Below are positions 12,097-22,567 of a stretch of 64,000 nt of DNA, piece after piece. A program made the position numbers and the translations under genes. The notes beneath the pieces were generated by a model. It had not been told where the DNA came from, did not search any database, and was given only the letters and a program-made list of their open reading frames with translations. Within the stretch, counting starts at the first letter, position 1; each line of letters opens with the position of its first letter. Source of the stretch: Dendrolimus kikuchii (Eukaryota; Arthropoda; Insecta; Lepidoptera; Lasiocampidae); contig CM034388.1 in NCBI GenBank assembly GCA_019925095.2, positions 1,426,001 through 1,490,000 of the forward strand, written 5' to 3'.

Positions 12097-12344
12097 ATAT
12101 ATATATATAATTGTGCAAAATTTCATACTCCTCCGTCCGCGCGATTTTCTTAAAAAGGGGTACAAAGTTTTTGCTTCACGTATTAATATAATGATGATAT
12201 GAGGTCAGCTCGGCTGGGCTTCTCCATTTATATTTCCAACAATACAATTACTATGTCTATAAAATGATAAATAACAATAAAATTGTGGAAGTATACCATA
12301 ATTACAGGCCGAAATGAAAACAAGAAAGTAACATATATGAAATG

Positions 12345-12572
12345 TACCTAGGTATACATGTAACAGATACACTCTACATTAGTATAAGTTTAGTATTAAA
12401 ATTAGAAAAAAATAATATTATAAGTGATTCTTAAGGTACACCGCAACATAAAAATCACTAAATTAAGGTCACACACAGTAACAAAAATAAACAATAAGTA
12501 TGTATAAACTCTAAAAACTTAAATTAAGTTCTAAAAAAGGGTACGGAACTCGAGTCCGTAGAGTTGTCAAAA
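12345..12572 (+). repeat. Family H repeat, uninterrupted copy
   Basis: It starts near CATGTAACAGATACACTCTAC and ends near the dyad GGTACGGAACTCGAGTCCGT. The same order recurs at 13385-14475 (split by a LINE) and inverted at 61798-62070. The dyad alone also occurs at about 25518-25543. Confidence 0.6.
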
Positions 12573-12631
12573 AAAATATTAGACGATAAAATTAAATACT
12601 AAAATAAACATATGCGGCCTTACCTATGATA

Positions 12632-12871
12632 TGTTTTTTTTTTTTTTGCAGGAGATCAACAGACAGGCAGACGGCCCACTTGATGGAAAGCAGTTGTTAC
12701 CATCGCCCATGGACATTTGCAACAGCAAAGTTGCTACAAATGCGCTGCTGCTCTCTTAAGGGAGACTGGAACCTGGTCACTAATGCCGGAATACAACTCA
12801 AGGTTGTTATGGCGACATGCTTTAGACCAGGGGTGGTTGCCATCCAGTCGGGCAAATGCCCTACCACCTGG
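12632..12871 (-). mobile_element. Family A, truncated copy
   Basis: It runs from a long T-tract to CCCTACCACCTGG, so its 5' quarter is missing. Confidence 0.78.
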
Positions 12872-13248
12872 CAATAATCTCGTTAAGAAACGATTAGCCA
12901 TCTCTTAAGTAAGAGAACCAGAATCAGACCCTAATCAATGAATATCTTTTTTTCCACATATAAACGTGTATTACCTGTTGTTTACCTAAGAGGAGCACAG
13001 ATAAACGAAATTTGAATGATTGACGTAGGTTGTACGCAAAATATTCGACTAAAGAGGAGTTTATGGGTAAGATGTCAACTAATCAGTTGTTGAGCAGTTT
13101 CTTAAAATTTAAGAAACGATTATAAGTAAGGCCCATGATGTTTGTAAATAAAGAAAGTAATAGAAAATAGAAGCAAAAAAGAATGATAAAAAGATACAAA
13201 AAACCAATACAATGCAGAAGAGAAATAAACCTTGTTAAGTTAGTAGGA

Positions 13249-13343
13249 TTTTTTTTTATTGCAGGAGTTCAGCAGACAGGCAGACGGCCCACTTGATGGA
13301 AAGCGGTTACCATCGCCTATGGACATTTGCAACACCAAACTTG
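13249..13343 (-). mobile_element. Family A, short truncated copy
   Basis: Only the 3' terminal third is present, from the T-tract to TTGCAACACCAAACTTGC. Confidence 0.72.
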
Positions 13344-13384
13344 CATACACACATGGCACTAGATAGGACAATATATATAAGTAT

Positions 13385-14475
13385 AGATATAAGGCCCACA
13401 CTGCACATGCACTTCCTCACAACACCAGCATGTAACAGATACGCTCTACATTAGTATAAGTTTAGTATTAAAACTAGAATAAATTAATATAATAAGTTAT
13501 TCGTAAGATACATACACCTCAACACAAAAATCAATAAATTAATGTCACACACAAGAACTAAAATAACTAATAAGCGTGTTAAATTAAAAAAAATAAATCT
13601 AGAAATTACATACATACATACATACATAACTTCACGCCAGCTCCCTTGCGGGGTAGGCACGAACAACAGAGCGCCATTTAGGCTTATTCTTACACACCTC
13701 ACTTGCTTCTTTGACATTCATAACTCTTGTCATGCACGCTCGTCTGTTCTTAAGGCTCCTAACATCACCTTCTGCTAGTACACGATCAATTTGATCATGG
13801 AAAGTGTGTCGTGGCCTTCCATGACTTCTGCATCCATCCACTTTTGCATTGTATATCTGTTTATTCATTCTTTCATCATGCATTCTTTCTACATGTCCGA
13901 ACCACCGGAGCATTCCTTTCCTTACCTTCACCCCGACACTCTCTTTCAGACCAACTCTCTTTCTTACTTCGGTATTACGAACGCGGTCCGCGAGCGTCAC
14001 TCCGCAGATTTTGCGCAGTGCTCGCATCTCGACCGCGCTTACTCTACTTTCATGCTCTTTCTTCCATACCCAACTCTCGCTTCCATACGTGAGCGTAGGT
14101 ACCAGCACCGCGTTGTGTACGGCGAGCTGGGCCTTCTGGCTGAGGTTCTTAGCGCCTAGAAGTTTACCTAACGCTCCATTCACACTATTCCCCAAATTCA
14201 CTCTTCTTTCTATATCAGCGGTGTACCTTCCATCCCTGCTAAAAGCACATCCAAGATATACAAACTCATTCACTTGCTCCAGCATAACATCATCGACCAT
14301 TATCCTTGCATTCTTTCTGGTTTCTTCTCTTTCAAACACCATAACCTTTGTTTTCTTCGCATTCAAATGTAAGCCTCTCGCCTGACAGTCATCTTTCATC
14401 ATTGCGACTAGTGTTAATCTAGAAATTAAGTTGTAAAAAAGGGTACGGAACTCGAGTCCGTAGAGTTGTTAATAA
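13385..14475 (+). repeat. Family H copy split by a LINE insertion
   Basis: The left half (13385-13608) and right half (14416-14475) together reproduce the order seen at 12345-12572. The split point carries the 13-bp duplication AATCTAGAAATTA made by the LINE at 13609-14415. Confidence 0.7.
13609..14415 (-). mobile_element. Family B LINE, longest copy (807 bp) with open C-terminal ORF
   Basis: Reference description of family B. A 256-codon frame (13632-14402, minus) covers the region after the reverse transcriptase of an RTE-type LINE: AKKTKVMVFE, FVYLGCAFSRDG, LVPTLTYGSESWVW, MLRWFGHVERM and GRPRHTFHDQID, ending AYPARELA. The 3' UTR is only a few bases and the tail is (TATG)n instead of poly(A), typical of RTE elements. 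Target duplication AATCTAGAAATTA is at 13596-13608 and 14416-14428. The copy is 5'-truncated, lacking the endonuclease and RT core. The plus-strand ORFs here are shadows. Confidence 0.88.
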
Positions 14476-14482
14476 TAATAAT

Positions 14483-15125
14483 AATAAACCCGCAGAGGAG
14501 CTTTGTGGCTAAGCCTTAGGTGAGCAGCGACACCTCGTACCTGACTCCGGGGGCCAAGGCAAGACCCCCGCCTCCGTGTTTGCCTTAAACAGCCGGCACG
14601 GATCGCTAGAGCTAAGACTCAAGCTCCAGGAGTGGAAGTAATAAATGGCATCATGTCAGAAGTAGCTTCAGTGAACCTGCAGCCCACCTCTCTACACCCC
14701 TTAGCCACTCACACCCATATTGCCCCTGTCTTCTATGGCATTTTTGGGGCCCATGCAGGGAGTGGCGAGTCACCGTCTGCCCATTTTTCCATGTTCCCTG
14801 AACATTGCGACGGGCAGACGCCATAGTCCCCATATTCCCAGATCCCTAGTACCATTAGCAGTTTACCCCAATAGCCCGGTACTTTTTGTCCTCATTTCCC
14901 ACAATAGTCCTACACTGACCGGGGCTTGTCCTTGGGTGCATTGTTATACGGTGTAAACGGGGATAATCCCCGGTCAGTGTCACGCCACATTTACATTAAA
15001 TTTGTCAAGGGGCCTCTACGTGTTGGCTTTCCCATGGCCCCACGCAAGCCCTCTAAATGTCCGGGCCATTTTTATTGCCCGTGGTCTTGTAAGACATACA
15101 AGTATAATAATAATAAAATAAAAAA
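14483..15125 (+). repeat. Family F repeat, longest copy
   Basis: It begins after an (ATA)n run with AACCCGCAGAGGAGCTTTGTGG and ends in an A-rich (TAA)n tail. It recurs inverted at 15935-16398 and in part at 20803-20990. The GC-rich body and A-rich tail suggest a LINE 3' UTR. No domain is readable, and its ORFs are not conserved between copies. Confidence 0.6.
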
Positions 15126-15128
15126 AAA

Positions 15129-15165
15129 CACCAAAGTTGCTACAAATGCGCTGCTGTTCTCTTGT
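15129..15165 (-). repeat. Family A scrap
   Basis: The words ACACCAAAGTTGCTACAAATG and GCGCTGCTG match the middle of family A. It abuts the tail of the family F copy. Confidence 0.5.
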
Positions 15166-15292
15166 TCTATTAATTTAATCACCTTTTAGGCAGTTGACTG
15201 TTACAAACGCCTTAGGCTGTGTCTCAGATGATGCTGTGTGATTCGTCGAATGCATGGAAAGGTCGAATGCTTATTATGAAAATGGACTATAC

Positions 15293-15405
15293 AGTTAGAC
15301 AGACGGTCCATCTGATGGAAAGAGGTCACCATGGTCTATGTACATTTGTAACACCAAAGGGAGACTGGAACCTGGTCACTAATGCCGGAACACAACTCAA
15401 GGTTG
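15293..15405 (-). mobile_element. Family A, older diverged fragment
   Basis: It has the CAGACGGTCCATCTGATGG and GGAGACTGGAACCTGGTCAC words with more differences than its neighbour. It is followed without a gap by the T-tract of the next copy, so the younger copy landed in the older. Confidence 0.68.
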
Positions 15406-15721
15406 TTTTTTTTTATTGCAGGAGATCAGCAGACAGGCAGACGGCCCACTTGATGGAAAACGGTTACCATCGCCTATGGACATTTGCACCACCAAAGTTG
15501 CTACAAATGCGCTGCTGCTCTCTTAAGGGAGACTGGAACCTGGTCACTAATGCCGGAACCAAACTCAAGGCCGCTATGGCGACATACTTTAGACCAGGGG
15601 TGGTAGCCATCCAATCGGGTAAATGCCCTACCACCTGGCTGTGGGTTATTTTGTCGCCTCTTATGACAGGCCTCCCGGACGCAGGAAATTGTATTCTTTC
15701 TCCATTCCTGCACGGATAACG
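15406..15721 (-). mobile_element. Family A, near full length
   Basis: It runs from the T-tract to CTGCACGGATAAC and covers the whole unit. It is inserted next to or within the older fragment at 15293-15405. Confidence 0.82.
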
Positions 15722-15754
15722 GTAACATTCCCTAATCTGAAACTCACTTACCAA

Positions 15755-15850
15755 ATAAGACGTGGGTTCGAATCATGGACGGGAAGCATGCACCACTTAG
15801 GCAGTTTCCCAACCGAGTGCGTATATTGTTACAGTTACCACGCACTGACA
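15755..15850 (+). repeat. tRNA-like (SINE-type) fragment
   Basis: GTGGGTTCGAATCATGG matches a pol III B box, and the following GCACCACTTAGGCAGT resembles the segment after the B box in the copy at 24026-24130. No A box or folded tRNA is present. Confidence 0.4.
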
Positions 15851-15934
15851 GCGATGGAAAACCTACTGATGAAATCTGCACATCGAGATTACCGATGTAT
15901 CAAACCCGTCAAGCGTGGTGAGTCTACTGTCCGT

Positions 15935-16398
15935 TCTGTATAGTAATGCACCTAAGGACAAGCCTCGGTCAGTGTAGGACTATTATAGAAAATGAGAACA
16001 CAAGGTACCGGGATATTGGGTTTAACTGCTAGTGCAACTGGGGATTTGGGACTATAGGGACTATGGCGTCTGTCCATTGCCAGATTCAAGGATCATAAAT
16101 AAAAAGGGCAGACAATGACTCACCAGTCCCTGCATGGACCTCTAAAAATTCCGTACAAGAGCAGCGAAAAGCAACATGGGTGCAAGAGGTGGGCTGCAGG
16201 TTCACGGAAGCTACTTCCGACGTTAGCCATTTGTCACTTCCACCCCTGGAGCTGGAGTCTTAGCTCTAGCGATCTCCACTCTGTGCCGGCTGGCTAAGGC
16301 AAGCACGGAGGCAGGAGGGGGGCTTGTCTTGGCCTCCCAGAATCGGCACGTAATGTCGATACTCACCTAAGGCGTCGCCACAAAGCCCTCTGAGGATA
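15935..16398 (-). repeat. Family F repeat, inverted copy
   Basis: Reverse-complement of the order seen at 14490-14945, ending with the complement of GCAGAGGAGCTTTGTGGC. With the copy at 14483-15125 it makes a large imperfect inverted pair about 0.8 kb apart. Confidence 0.6.
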
Positions 16399-16664
16399 TA
16401 TTCTTATTATATAATTGTATTATATCCAACTGAACTATATAATTAATTCATTATATTATCTAGAGCAGTTTAATTAATATTATAATTACTCAAACAAAAC
16501 ACGTTGAGTCTTATATGCGTTGACTAAAGGTAAAATTTCATAACAGTATTTTTTTTACAGCTAAAACGCGCCGGAGCATGCGATACTTACATAAGCCTCG
16601 TATTCTTATGATATAATTTGATGAAAGTGGAGGCAAATGAAAACGAAAGGTATGTAATTTGTTC

Positions 16665-17215
16665 TCAAAATAGTTTATTTCTTTATTATTATTTTGCTAT
16701 CTGTACATTTCGCTTTCATAGAAAGGTGGGAAAATAGAAACTGGGAGATTGATGAATAGAAATGTAGAGGTAGACCAAAAATGATCCTATCCGTGCAGGA
16801 ACAGAGAAAGAATACAATTTCCTGCGGCCTGGCGGCCTGTCGTAAGAGGCGACTAAACAACCCACAGCCAGGTGGTAGGATATTTGCTCGACTGGATGGC
16901 GATCACCCCTGGTCTAGAGTATGCCGCCATAACAACCTTGTGTTGTGTTCCGGCGTTAGTGACCAGTTTCCAGTCTCCTTTAAGAGAGCAGCAGCGCATT
17001 TGTAGCACCTTTGGTATTGCAAATATCCATAGGCGATGGTAACCGCTTTCCATCAAGTGGGCCGTCTGCCTGTGTGCTAAACTCCTGCAATAAAAAAAAA
17101 TGAGATGGATGGATTGTGTGAAAGATGACAATGATATGTGATGTGACAGAGGACGTATACCAAAAAAGAGAATTGTGGAACGAAAGGACTTATTGCGTCG
17201 ACCGTAAATCATTGG
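16665..17215 (+). pseudogene. LINE RT C-terminus interrupted by family A
   Basis: The reading GRPKM before the insertion and RWMDCVKDDN after it form the usual LINE motif. It is followed by GRIPKKRIVERKD, in frames that contain stops. The family A copy at 16785-17095 sits exactly inside the motif. Confidence 0.65.
16785..17095 (+). mobile_element. Family A, full length, with target duplication
   Basis: It is flanked by AAAAATGA at 16777-16784 and 17096-17103. Removing the insert and one duplicate restores the codons GRPKM-RWMDC of the host LINE, so the empty site can be read directly. Confidence 0.85.
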
Positions 17216-17221
17216 AAGAAG

Positions 17222-17477
17222 CAGTTAAGCAGACAGGCAGACTGTCCACGTGATGGATAGCGGTTACCATCGCCTATGAAGGTTTGTAACACCAAAGGTG
17301 CTACCAATGTGCTGCCGCTCTCTAAAGGGATGCTGGAACCTGGCCACTAATGCCGGAAAACAACTCAAGGCTGTTATAGCGGCATACTCTAGACCAGGGT
17401 TGGTAGCCATCCAGACGGGCAAATACGACAGGTCGACTGGCTGCAGGAAATTGTATTCTTCCTCCGTTCCTGCAGGT
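17222..17477 (-). mobile_element. Family A, diverged copy
   Basis: The word order is kept but substitutions are frequent, and part of the middle is missing (CAAATACGACAGGTCGACTGG joins two distant words). It is probably older than its neighbours. Confidence 0.7.
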
Positions 17478-17674
17478 TTAGAAATTTCTCTCGAATCCTT
17501 TCGTATTAGAGGAGAATAATAATTGTAGCATGGCTAAAGAGGATACATGTAACTGGTGTGACCTGTAACAAACAAATGTCGCCTAAACTAAAAGGTCAAA
17601 TACATAAATCAGTAATGTAACCGGTTTTGTTAATTGGTTGCCAAATATTGAGTCACTAAAATCATAGACCAAAA

Positions 17675-17905
17675 ACATCTCTTCTCAGCTGAGGCGAGAA
17701 TATCGAGATGGATGTGTGACGTTACAAGAATGGATAAGAGAAGAAATGGTACTTAAGGGAATCTTTTAAAGATGCACCTGTGACCGAAGTATGTAGAGGA
17801 AGGAGACTAAGATGATAGGGACAAATAATAAGAAGGGACATATGTATCGTGACAAAAAGAATGTACAACGAGAAGATTGATGAATACAAATGTTAAACCC
17901 TACCC
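17675..17905 (+). pseudogene. Degenerate LINE reverse transcriptase C-terminus
   Basis: Frames read FSAEARISRWMCDVTRMDK, then KDAPVTEVCRGRRL, then TKRMYNEKIDEY, with shifts between them. This is the post-RT region of an RTE-type LINE different from family B, and probably of the family interrupted at 16665-17215. Confidence 0.65.
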
Positions 17906-17920
17906 TACATCAAGGGGGTC

Positions 17921-18310
17921 ACAGACAGAATTGGCCACATCCTCAGGCGAGCTTCAATCAAAACATATTGGAAGCCGCAGAAAAAGATTACCCAATTTCT
18001 GAGACCTGTGAAATGCAATATCCCACTCCAGGATGCAGGGGTCTATAAGCTCGATTGTAAGTATGGATTGTCGTACATTGGGCAAACAAAGAGGAGCATA
18101 AAAACACGAGTAAAAGAACACATTGCTGACATGAAACACACAAGGTCTACGAAGTCTGCGATGAGTGAACACACGCTGGATAAACCCAACCACTACATCA
18201 GATTCGATAACCCACAAATCCTCGCGAAAGAGAATCGTTTCATACCTAGAATGATGCGTGAGGCTATTGACATCAAAAAACACCCAAATTTCAATAGAGA
18301 AGATGGTTGA
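17921..18310 (+). pseudogene. Penelope-like retroelement, GIY-YIG endonuclease part
   Basis: The frame reads TDRIGHILRRASIKTYWKPQ, then GVYKLDCKYGLSYIGQTKRS, IKTRVKEHIADMKHTRSTKS and LDKPNHYIRFDNPQILAKEN. GVY and YIG spaced this way, with the Arg of TRVKEH, are hallmarks of the GIY-YIG nuclease fused behind the RT in Penelope-like elements. The RT is absent here. The linker Cys pair (LDCECG in the copy at 23043-23333) has become LDCKYG, losing one Cys. Confidence 0.85.
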
Positions 18311-18758
18311 CAAGTACCATTTGTTTGGGATCCAATCATCAAAACTATTAAGACCCAAACCCAGCAAAAACCAGCTGCCAGACCTCAAGACACTCTGAGC
18401 TCTTTCTGCGTACAACGGAACACAAACCAACTTGACTGATAATTACTTTTATTTTTCCTTCCACCCGTTTTAATATTATATAAAATTATTAGAGCTAGGC
18501 ATGTTTGCTGAAGAGTTTCTTGCGCCGCTTCTTCTCTTCAAGCCATAACATGTTGCGAAGCGGTAGTAAATTAGATTAGGCTCCCATAGAGTAAATAATA
18601 ACCATAAACAAAATTAAAACTAAATAATTAAAATTAACAAGTTGGCGGTAGGCTAAATAAAACTTTAACAATACTCGTTGACACTTGACATCTTTGTCTT
18701 CCGTGATCACGCCCACTGAAAAGTGGCCGAAACGTCGGAAAAACCAAAATAGCCTTAG

Positions 18759-18890
18759 AGCCTTAAGAACAGACGAGCGTGCATGACAAGAGTTATGAAT
18801 GTCAAAGAAGCAAGTGAGGTGTGTAAGAATAAGCCTGAATAGCGCTCTGTTGTTCGTGCCTACCCCGCAAGGGAACTGACGTGAAGTTAT
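18759..18890 (+). mobile_element. Family B fragment embedded in family C copy 2
   Basis: It begins at GAGCCTTAAGAACAGACGAG and ends at the LINE 3' terminus with a TATG-type tail. The codon for Trp before CGCTC reads TAG, so the copy is not open. Confidence 0.75.
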
Positions 18891-19185
18891 ATATGTAAAT
18901 ATGTATGTATGTATATATAAATAACAGTGCAACATCTGTCCGTCGTAGGGTGCAGTTGAAAACCAGAGTCAGGCACCTGTTACCTGGGACATACTGAACA
19001 GCACCTATTTGGTGCCATCGCGAGACTTTTTTTGGTATATATCATCGTACAATTCATCGTCATGTGTCTCGCTATGTGATGACTAAACGTTTTTTCTTTC
19101 TTTCTTCTTTCACTTATCATTCGAAACAGATTAGCTAAGGGCTAGCCGTTTCACGCCGATACTCTGTGTTTACGTGGTATCTATC

Positions 19186-19668
19186 ACACCGATCAAACCG
19201 GCCCGGTAATCAAGCTATGGAACCGTCAAAATCCAGTGACAGCCGGCTACAATATTATTTAATTAAACAGTAATATTATTATGCAAATTCTTAATGCCAA
19301 ATCTTCCATAGCGACTTTTTCCTTGTTCTTAAATGTACAAGGTCAAAAAACATCATGTGATTCACCCATAGACAAAATCATAACGCAGGCCCACAAAAAC
19401 ATGTGATTATTCGAAGATTATGATTTTCTGCCTAAGTTAGTCTTCTGATCTGAATCGAGAAAAGTCAATAAAAATCACAAGGTCTCTGTATGATGATAAC
19501 ATTTTCATGGTTATTTTTAGCTCGTTGACCCTCAAATATGACTTCAGAATTTGTGTTCAGCGGGAGAAAATGTGCCTGAAAGTCATAGTCTGACACCCAG
19601 CGCAGACAATATTTATTGTGGACCTTTGTACCAATAATAGTATAATAAAAATACTATTTACTACTTTA
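19186..19668. other. Unassigned stretch
   Basis: No gene or repeat was recognised between the family C composite and the next family A copy. Confidence 0.35.
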
Positions 19669-19960
19669 TATCCGTGCAGGAACTGAGAAAGAATACAATT
19701 TCCTGCGGCCGGGCGGCTTATCGTAAGAGGCGACTAAATAACCCACAGCCAGGTAGTAGGGCATTTGCCCGACTGGATGGCTACCGCCCTGGTCTAAAGC
19801 ATGGCGCCATAACAACCTTGAGTTGTGTTCCGGCATTAGTGACCAGGTTCCAGTCTCCCTTAAGAGAGCAGCAGCGCATTGCAAATGTCCATAGACGATG
19901 GTAACCGCTTTATATCCAGTGGGCCGTCTGCCTGTCTGCTGAACTCCTGCAATGAAAAAA
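19669..19960 (+). mobile_element. Family A, near full length
   Basis: It covers the unit from ATCCGTGCAGGAACTGAG to CTCCTGCAATGAAAA, with a short deletion near AGCAGCGCATTGCAAATG. Confidence 0.8.
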
Positions 19961-19989
19961 AAAGCGTAGTAGCGCTGAGAAGCTTCTAA

Positions 19990-20190
19990 ACCCTATGAGC
20001 AGTCTGGATTATCGACGATCTATCTGCAAGGTCGGTTGCAGAAGGTTTAGCACCTTTAAGTCTAAAAGAGACGTTGCCACTCTAAGCGTGTTCTACCTAC
20101 CGTCTGTATAACGGGATGTGTTCTGATGAGTTATTTGATTTGGTGCTTACGTCGTCATATCGTCATCGCACCAGTCGCCAGCGATTAAGC
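19990..20190 (+). pseudogene. Jockey/CR1-type LINE C-terminal fragment
   Basis: The text SLDYRRSI-like, then ATLSVFY, then after a one-base shift YRLYNGMCSDELFDLV and SSYRHRT match the conserved end of Jockey/CR1-type reverse transcriptases. The frame is shifted at least twice. Confidence 0.6.
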
Positions 20191-20317
20191 ACATATTAGG
20201 ACATACGTTTTAAGTTAAACAACATGTTATCCTTCACACAATACATCCTTCTCTTTTTTGGTCAACCTTTAACATTCGTATTTTTTTAAGTTTTCGCGAC
20301 TTTAAGCGCGGTAATTT

Positions 20318-20711
20318 TATTTACTTCTTTGACATTCATAACTCTTGTCAGGCACGCTCGTCTGTTCTTAAGGCTCCTGACATCACCTTCTGCTAGTACA
20401 CGATCAATTTGATCATGGAAGGTGTGTCGTGGCCTTCCACGACTTCTGCAACCATCCACTTTTGCATTGTATATCTGTTTAGTCATTCTTTCATTATGCA
20501 TTCTTTCCACATACCCGAACCACCGGAGCATTCCGTTCCTTACCTTCACCTCGACACTCTCTTTCAGACCAACTCTCTTTCTTACTTCGGTATTACGAAT
20601 GCGATCCGCGAGCGTCACTCCGCAGATTATGCGCAGTGCTCGCACCTCGACCGGGTTTACTCTACTTTCATGCTCTCTCTTCCATACGTGAGCGTAGGTA
20701 CCAGCACCGCG
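20318..20711 (-). mobile_element. Family B fragment lacking its 3' end
   Basis: A minus-strand frame reads MRALRIICGVTLADRIRN through HTFHDQIDRVLAEGD. The terminal ARELA codons and tail are missing; the left side joins TTAAGCGCGGTAATTTTATT, a family C terminal word. The right side ends at a (TA)n run. Confidence 0.75.
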
Positions 20712-20802
20712 TATATATATATATATATGAATAATAATAAATTACATACATATATATACATACAATTAATATAAACATAATAATAATGAGTACTCCTATA
20801 AT

Positions 20803-20990
20803 GGTCGAGACTTGTCCTTGGGTGCATTATTATATAGTGTAGACAAGGATAATTGCCGGTCAGTGTCACGCCACATTTAGATTATATTTGTCAAGGGGCC
20901 TCTACGTGTTGACCTCCCCATGGCCCAACGCAAGCCCTTTAAAAGTCCGGGGCATTTTTATGGCCCGTGGTCTTCAAAGACATACTGACA
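20803..20990 (+). repeat. Family F repeat, partial copy
   Basis: The order GACTTGTCCTTGGGTGCATT, GGTCAGTGTCACGCCACATT, GGGGCCTCTACGTGTTG matches 14925-15090. Confidence 0.6.
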
Positions 20991-21144
20991 TTAGTAGTGA
21001 GCAAAGTAGAAACAAATATTGTGGGAATACCGACAAAATAAATATTAAAGAAAATTGCTGTATATATATGATATTTATGAAATACATAATACATATTTAT
21101 AAACAAAATAGTGTTGTAGAGGCAGAAGATAAAATTAAATTATA

Positions 21145-21470
21145 CTAGCGGCCCCGGCAGACGTTGTCCTCCTCTAAAAAATAAAAATCTAAGATCCGAT
21201 CCCAGCGCCACCTACCGGTTCCAATTGCGAATCTAAACCATCCGGGAACCCACTCAAACACACAAAAACAAAGTCACCAAAATCGGTCCAGGTGATTAGG
21301 AGGATTCTAGAACCCGAGCTCAGCGCCACCTAGCGGTACCAGCGGGATAAAAAGTATCCTATGTCTGTCTCCTGGTTCTAAGCTACCTCCCCACCAATTT
21401 TCAGCCAAATCGGTACAGCCGTTCTTGAGTTATAAATAGTGTCACTAACACGACTTTCTTTTATATCTTA
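21145..21470 (-). mobile_element. Helitron-like repeat, minus orientation
   Basis: It begins CTAGCGGCCCCGGCAGACG and contains twice the words AGCGCCACCTA-CGGT and CACCAAAATCGG/GATTAGGAGGATTCTAG. The same words make up the tandem array at 53346-53815. Confidence 0.5.
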
Positions 21471-21703
21471 TACTAATATATAAAGCTGAAGAGTTTGTTT
21501 GTTTGAACGCGCTAATCTCCGAAACTACGGGTCTGATTTGAAAAATTCTTTCAGTGTTAGATAGCGCATTTATCGAGGAAGGCTATAGGCTATATATCAT
21601 CAGGCTAAGACTAATAGGAGCGGAGCACCAATGAAGAATGTTTCAAAATCGGGTGGTTTTGAAAACAAGTTCCACGCAGACGACGTCGCGGGCACAGCCA
21701 GTA
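21471..21703 (+). mobile_element. Helitron-like repeat head with CGCGGGCAC end
   Basis: It begins TACTAATATATAAAGCTGAAG, runs through GAACGCGCTAATCTCCGAA, and ends GACGTCGCGGGCACAGCCAGT. The copies at 56588 and 57000 share this order. It lies back to back with 21145-21470. Confidence 0.55.
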
Positions 21704-22170
21704 GATAGATAAGAAAGATTGACATTGATGTTTTCTAGCTTCCATTAGTCAGTGAGAGTTCCGAAGAACCAATTTCCTCTTTGGCTATCCTTCAATCTTT
21801 CAAGTTAAATTTGATCGACTTCCCGGTTTCCGATTGAGCTGAAATTTTGCACGTATGTGTATATCGCGTGACAATGCAATAATATGGTACCATGGTGTTG
21901 ATCTGATGATGGAGTCGGAAGGTGGCCATAGGAACTCCTGTACTAAACAAGATAGACCCGTCGTGTTTGGGCTCGTTTTACTTGTCTTGGCTAGTACTCT
22001 GCTGCTACGTGATATGCAGGATCTCAAAAGCTTGTATTTAAAAACCTTTTTAAAAAATCTTATTTTTACACAACGTTCCATTTTACCATAAGAGTGTAAT
22101 TAATTTTTTTTTCAAAGTTTCCACGGAGAAGGGAATTAAATCACTAAATAATGAAAAATAAATAATAGTT

Positions 22171-22380
22171 AAAAAAAACTAAAGTATACGCTTTTTAGAA
22201 AATCCAACTTAAAAAATAGAAAAAAGCGTGGGTGCTTTTCAAACTATTGATACCATGCACCCCACGCTTTTTTTTTCAATACAATCATTTTTTCTTACAC
22301 TATTTTAATTTCAAGTTTATTAAAATTTATTTTCTTCTTTTTAGTTGGATTTTCGAAAAAGCGTATTTTTTAGTTTTTTT
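22171..22380. repeat. Nested palindromic element
   Basis: Outer arms at 22171-22210 and 22343-22380 are near-complementary (ACTAAAGTATACGCTTTTTAG against the complement of AAAAAGCGTATTTTTTAGT). Inner arms at 22221-22235 (AAAAAGCGTGGGTGC) and 22256-22273 (TGCACCCCACGCTTTTT) form a second hairpin. It is a likely MITE; no target duplication was identified. Confidence 0.55.
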
Positions 22381-22567
22381 TATCTATTTTTTAAATCTTG
22401 TCAGTTTGTTCAGGATTAACTTGAAAACTATTGGGCCGATTTCGATACGGTTTTCGCTGGTCGACATCAAATTCCTACACTTAAAATCTGCGCTATTTTT
22501 TATCCTGGAAACCCTGCGGATTTTTTTCTGGGAATGATTTATAATGGCCAGACTGATTCACATAATA

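Larger units (their letters stand above)
17915..19185 (+). mobile_element. Composite Penelope-like element (family C) copy 2
   Basis: In order: C-terminal GIY-YIG coding part (to 18310), 3' non-coding region, a hairpin at about 18710-18735 (the left arm has lost bases in this copy), a family B fragment (18759-18890) and a tail ending near GTGTTTACGTGGTA. The minus-strand copy at 8381-9460 has the same order, so the chimera existed before the two were separated. Confidence 0.75.

Noticed and set aside
13791..14385. Overlapping + strand ORFs of 93-178 codons
   Set aside because: They are antisense shadows of the family B LINE frame on the minus strand.
15219..15719. 166-codon ORF
   Set aside because: It spans two family A copies; similar frames occur in most family A copies and reflect shared repeat sequence.
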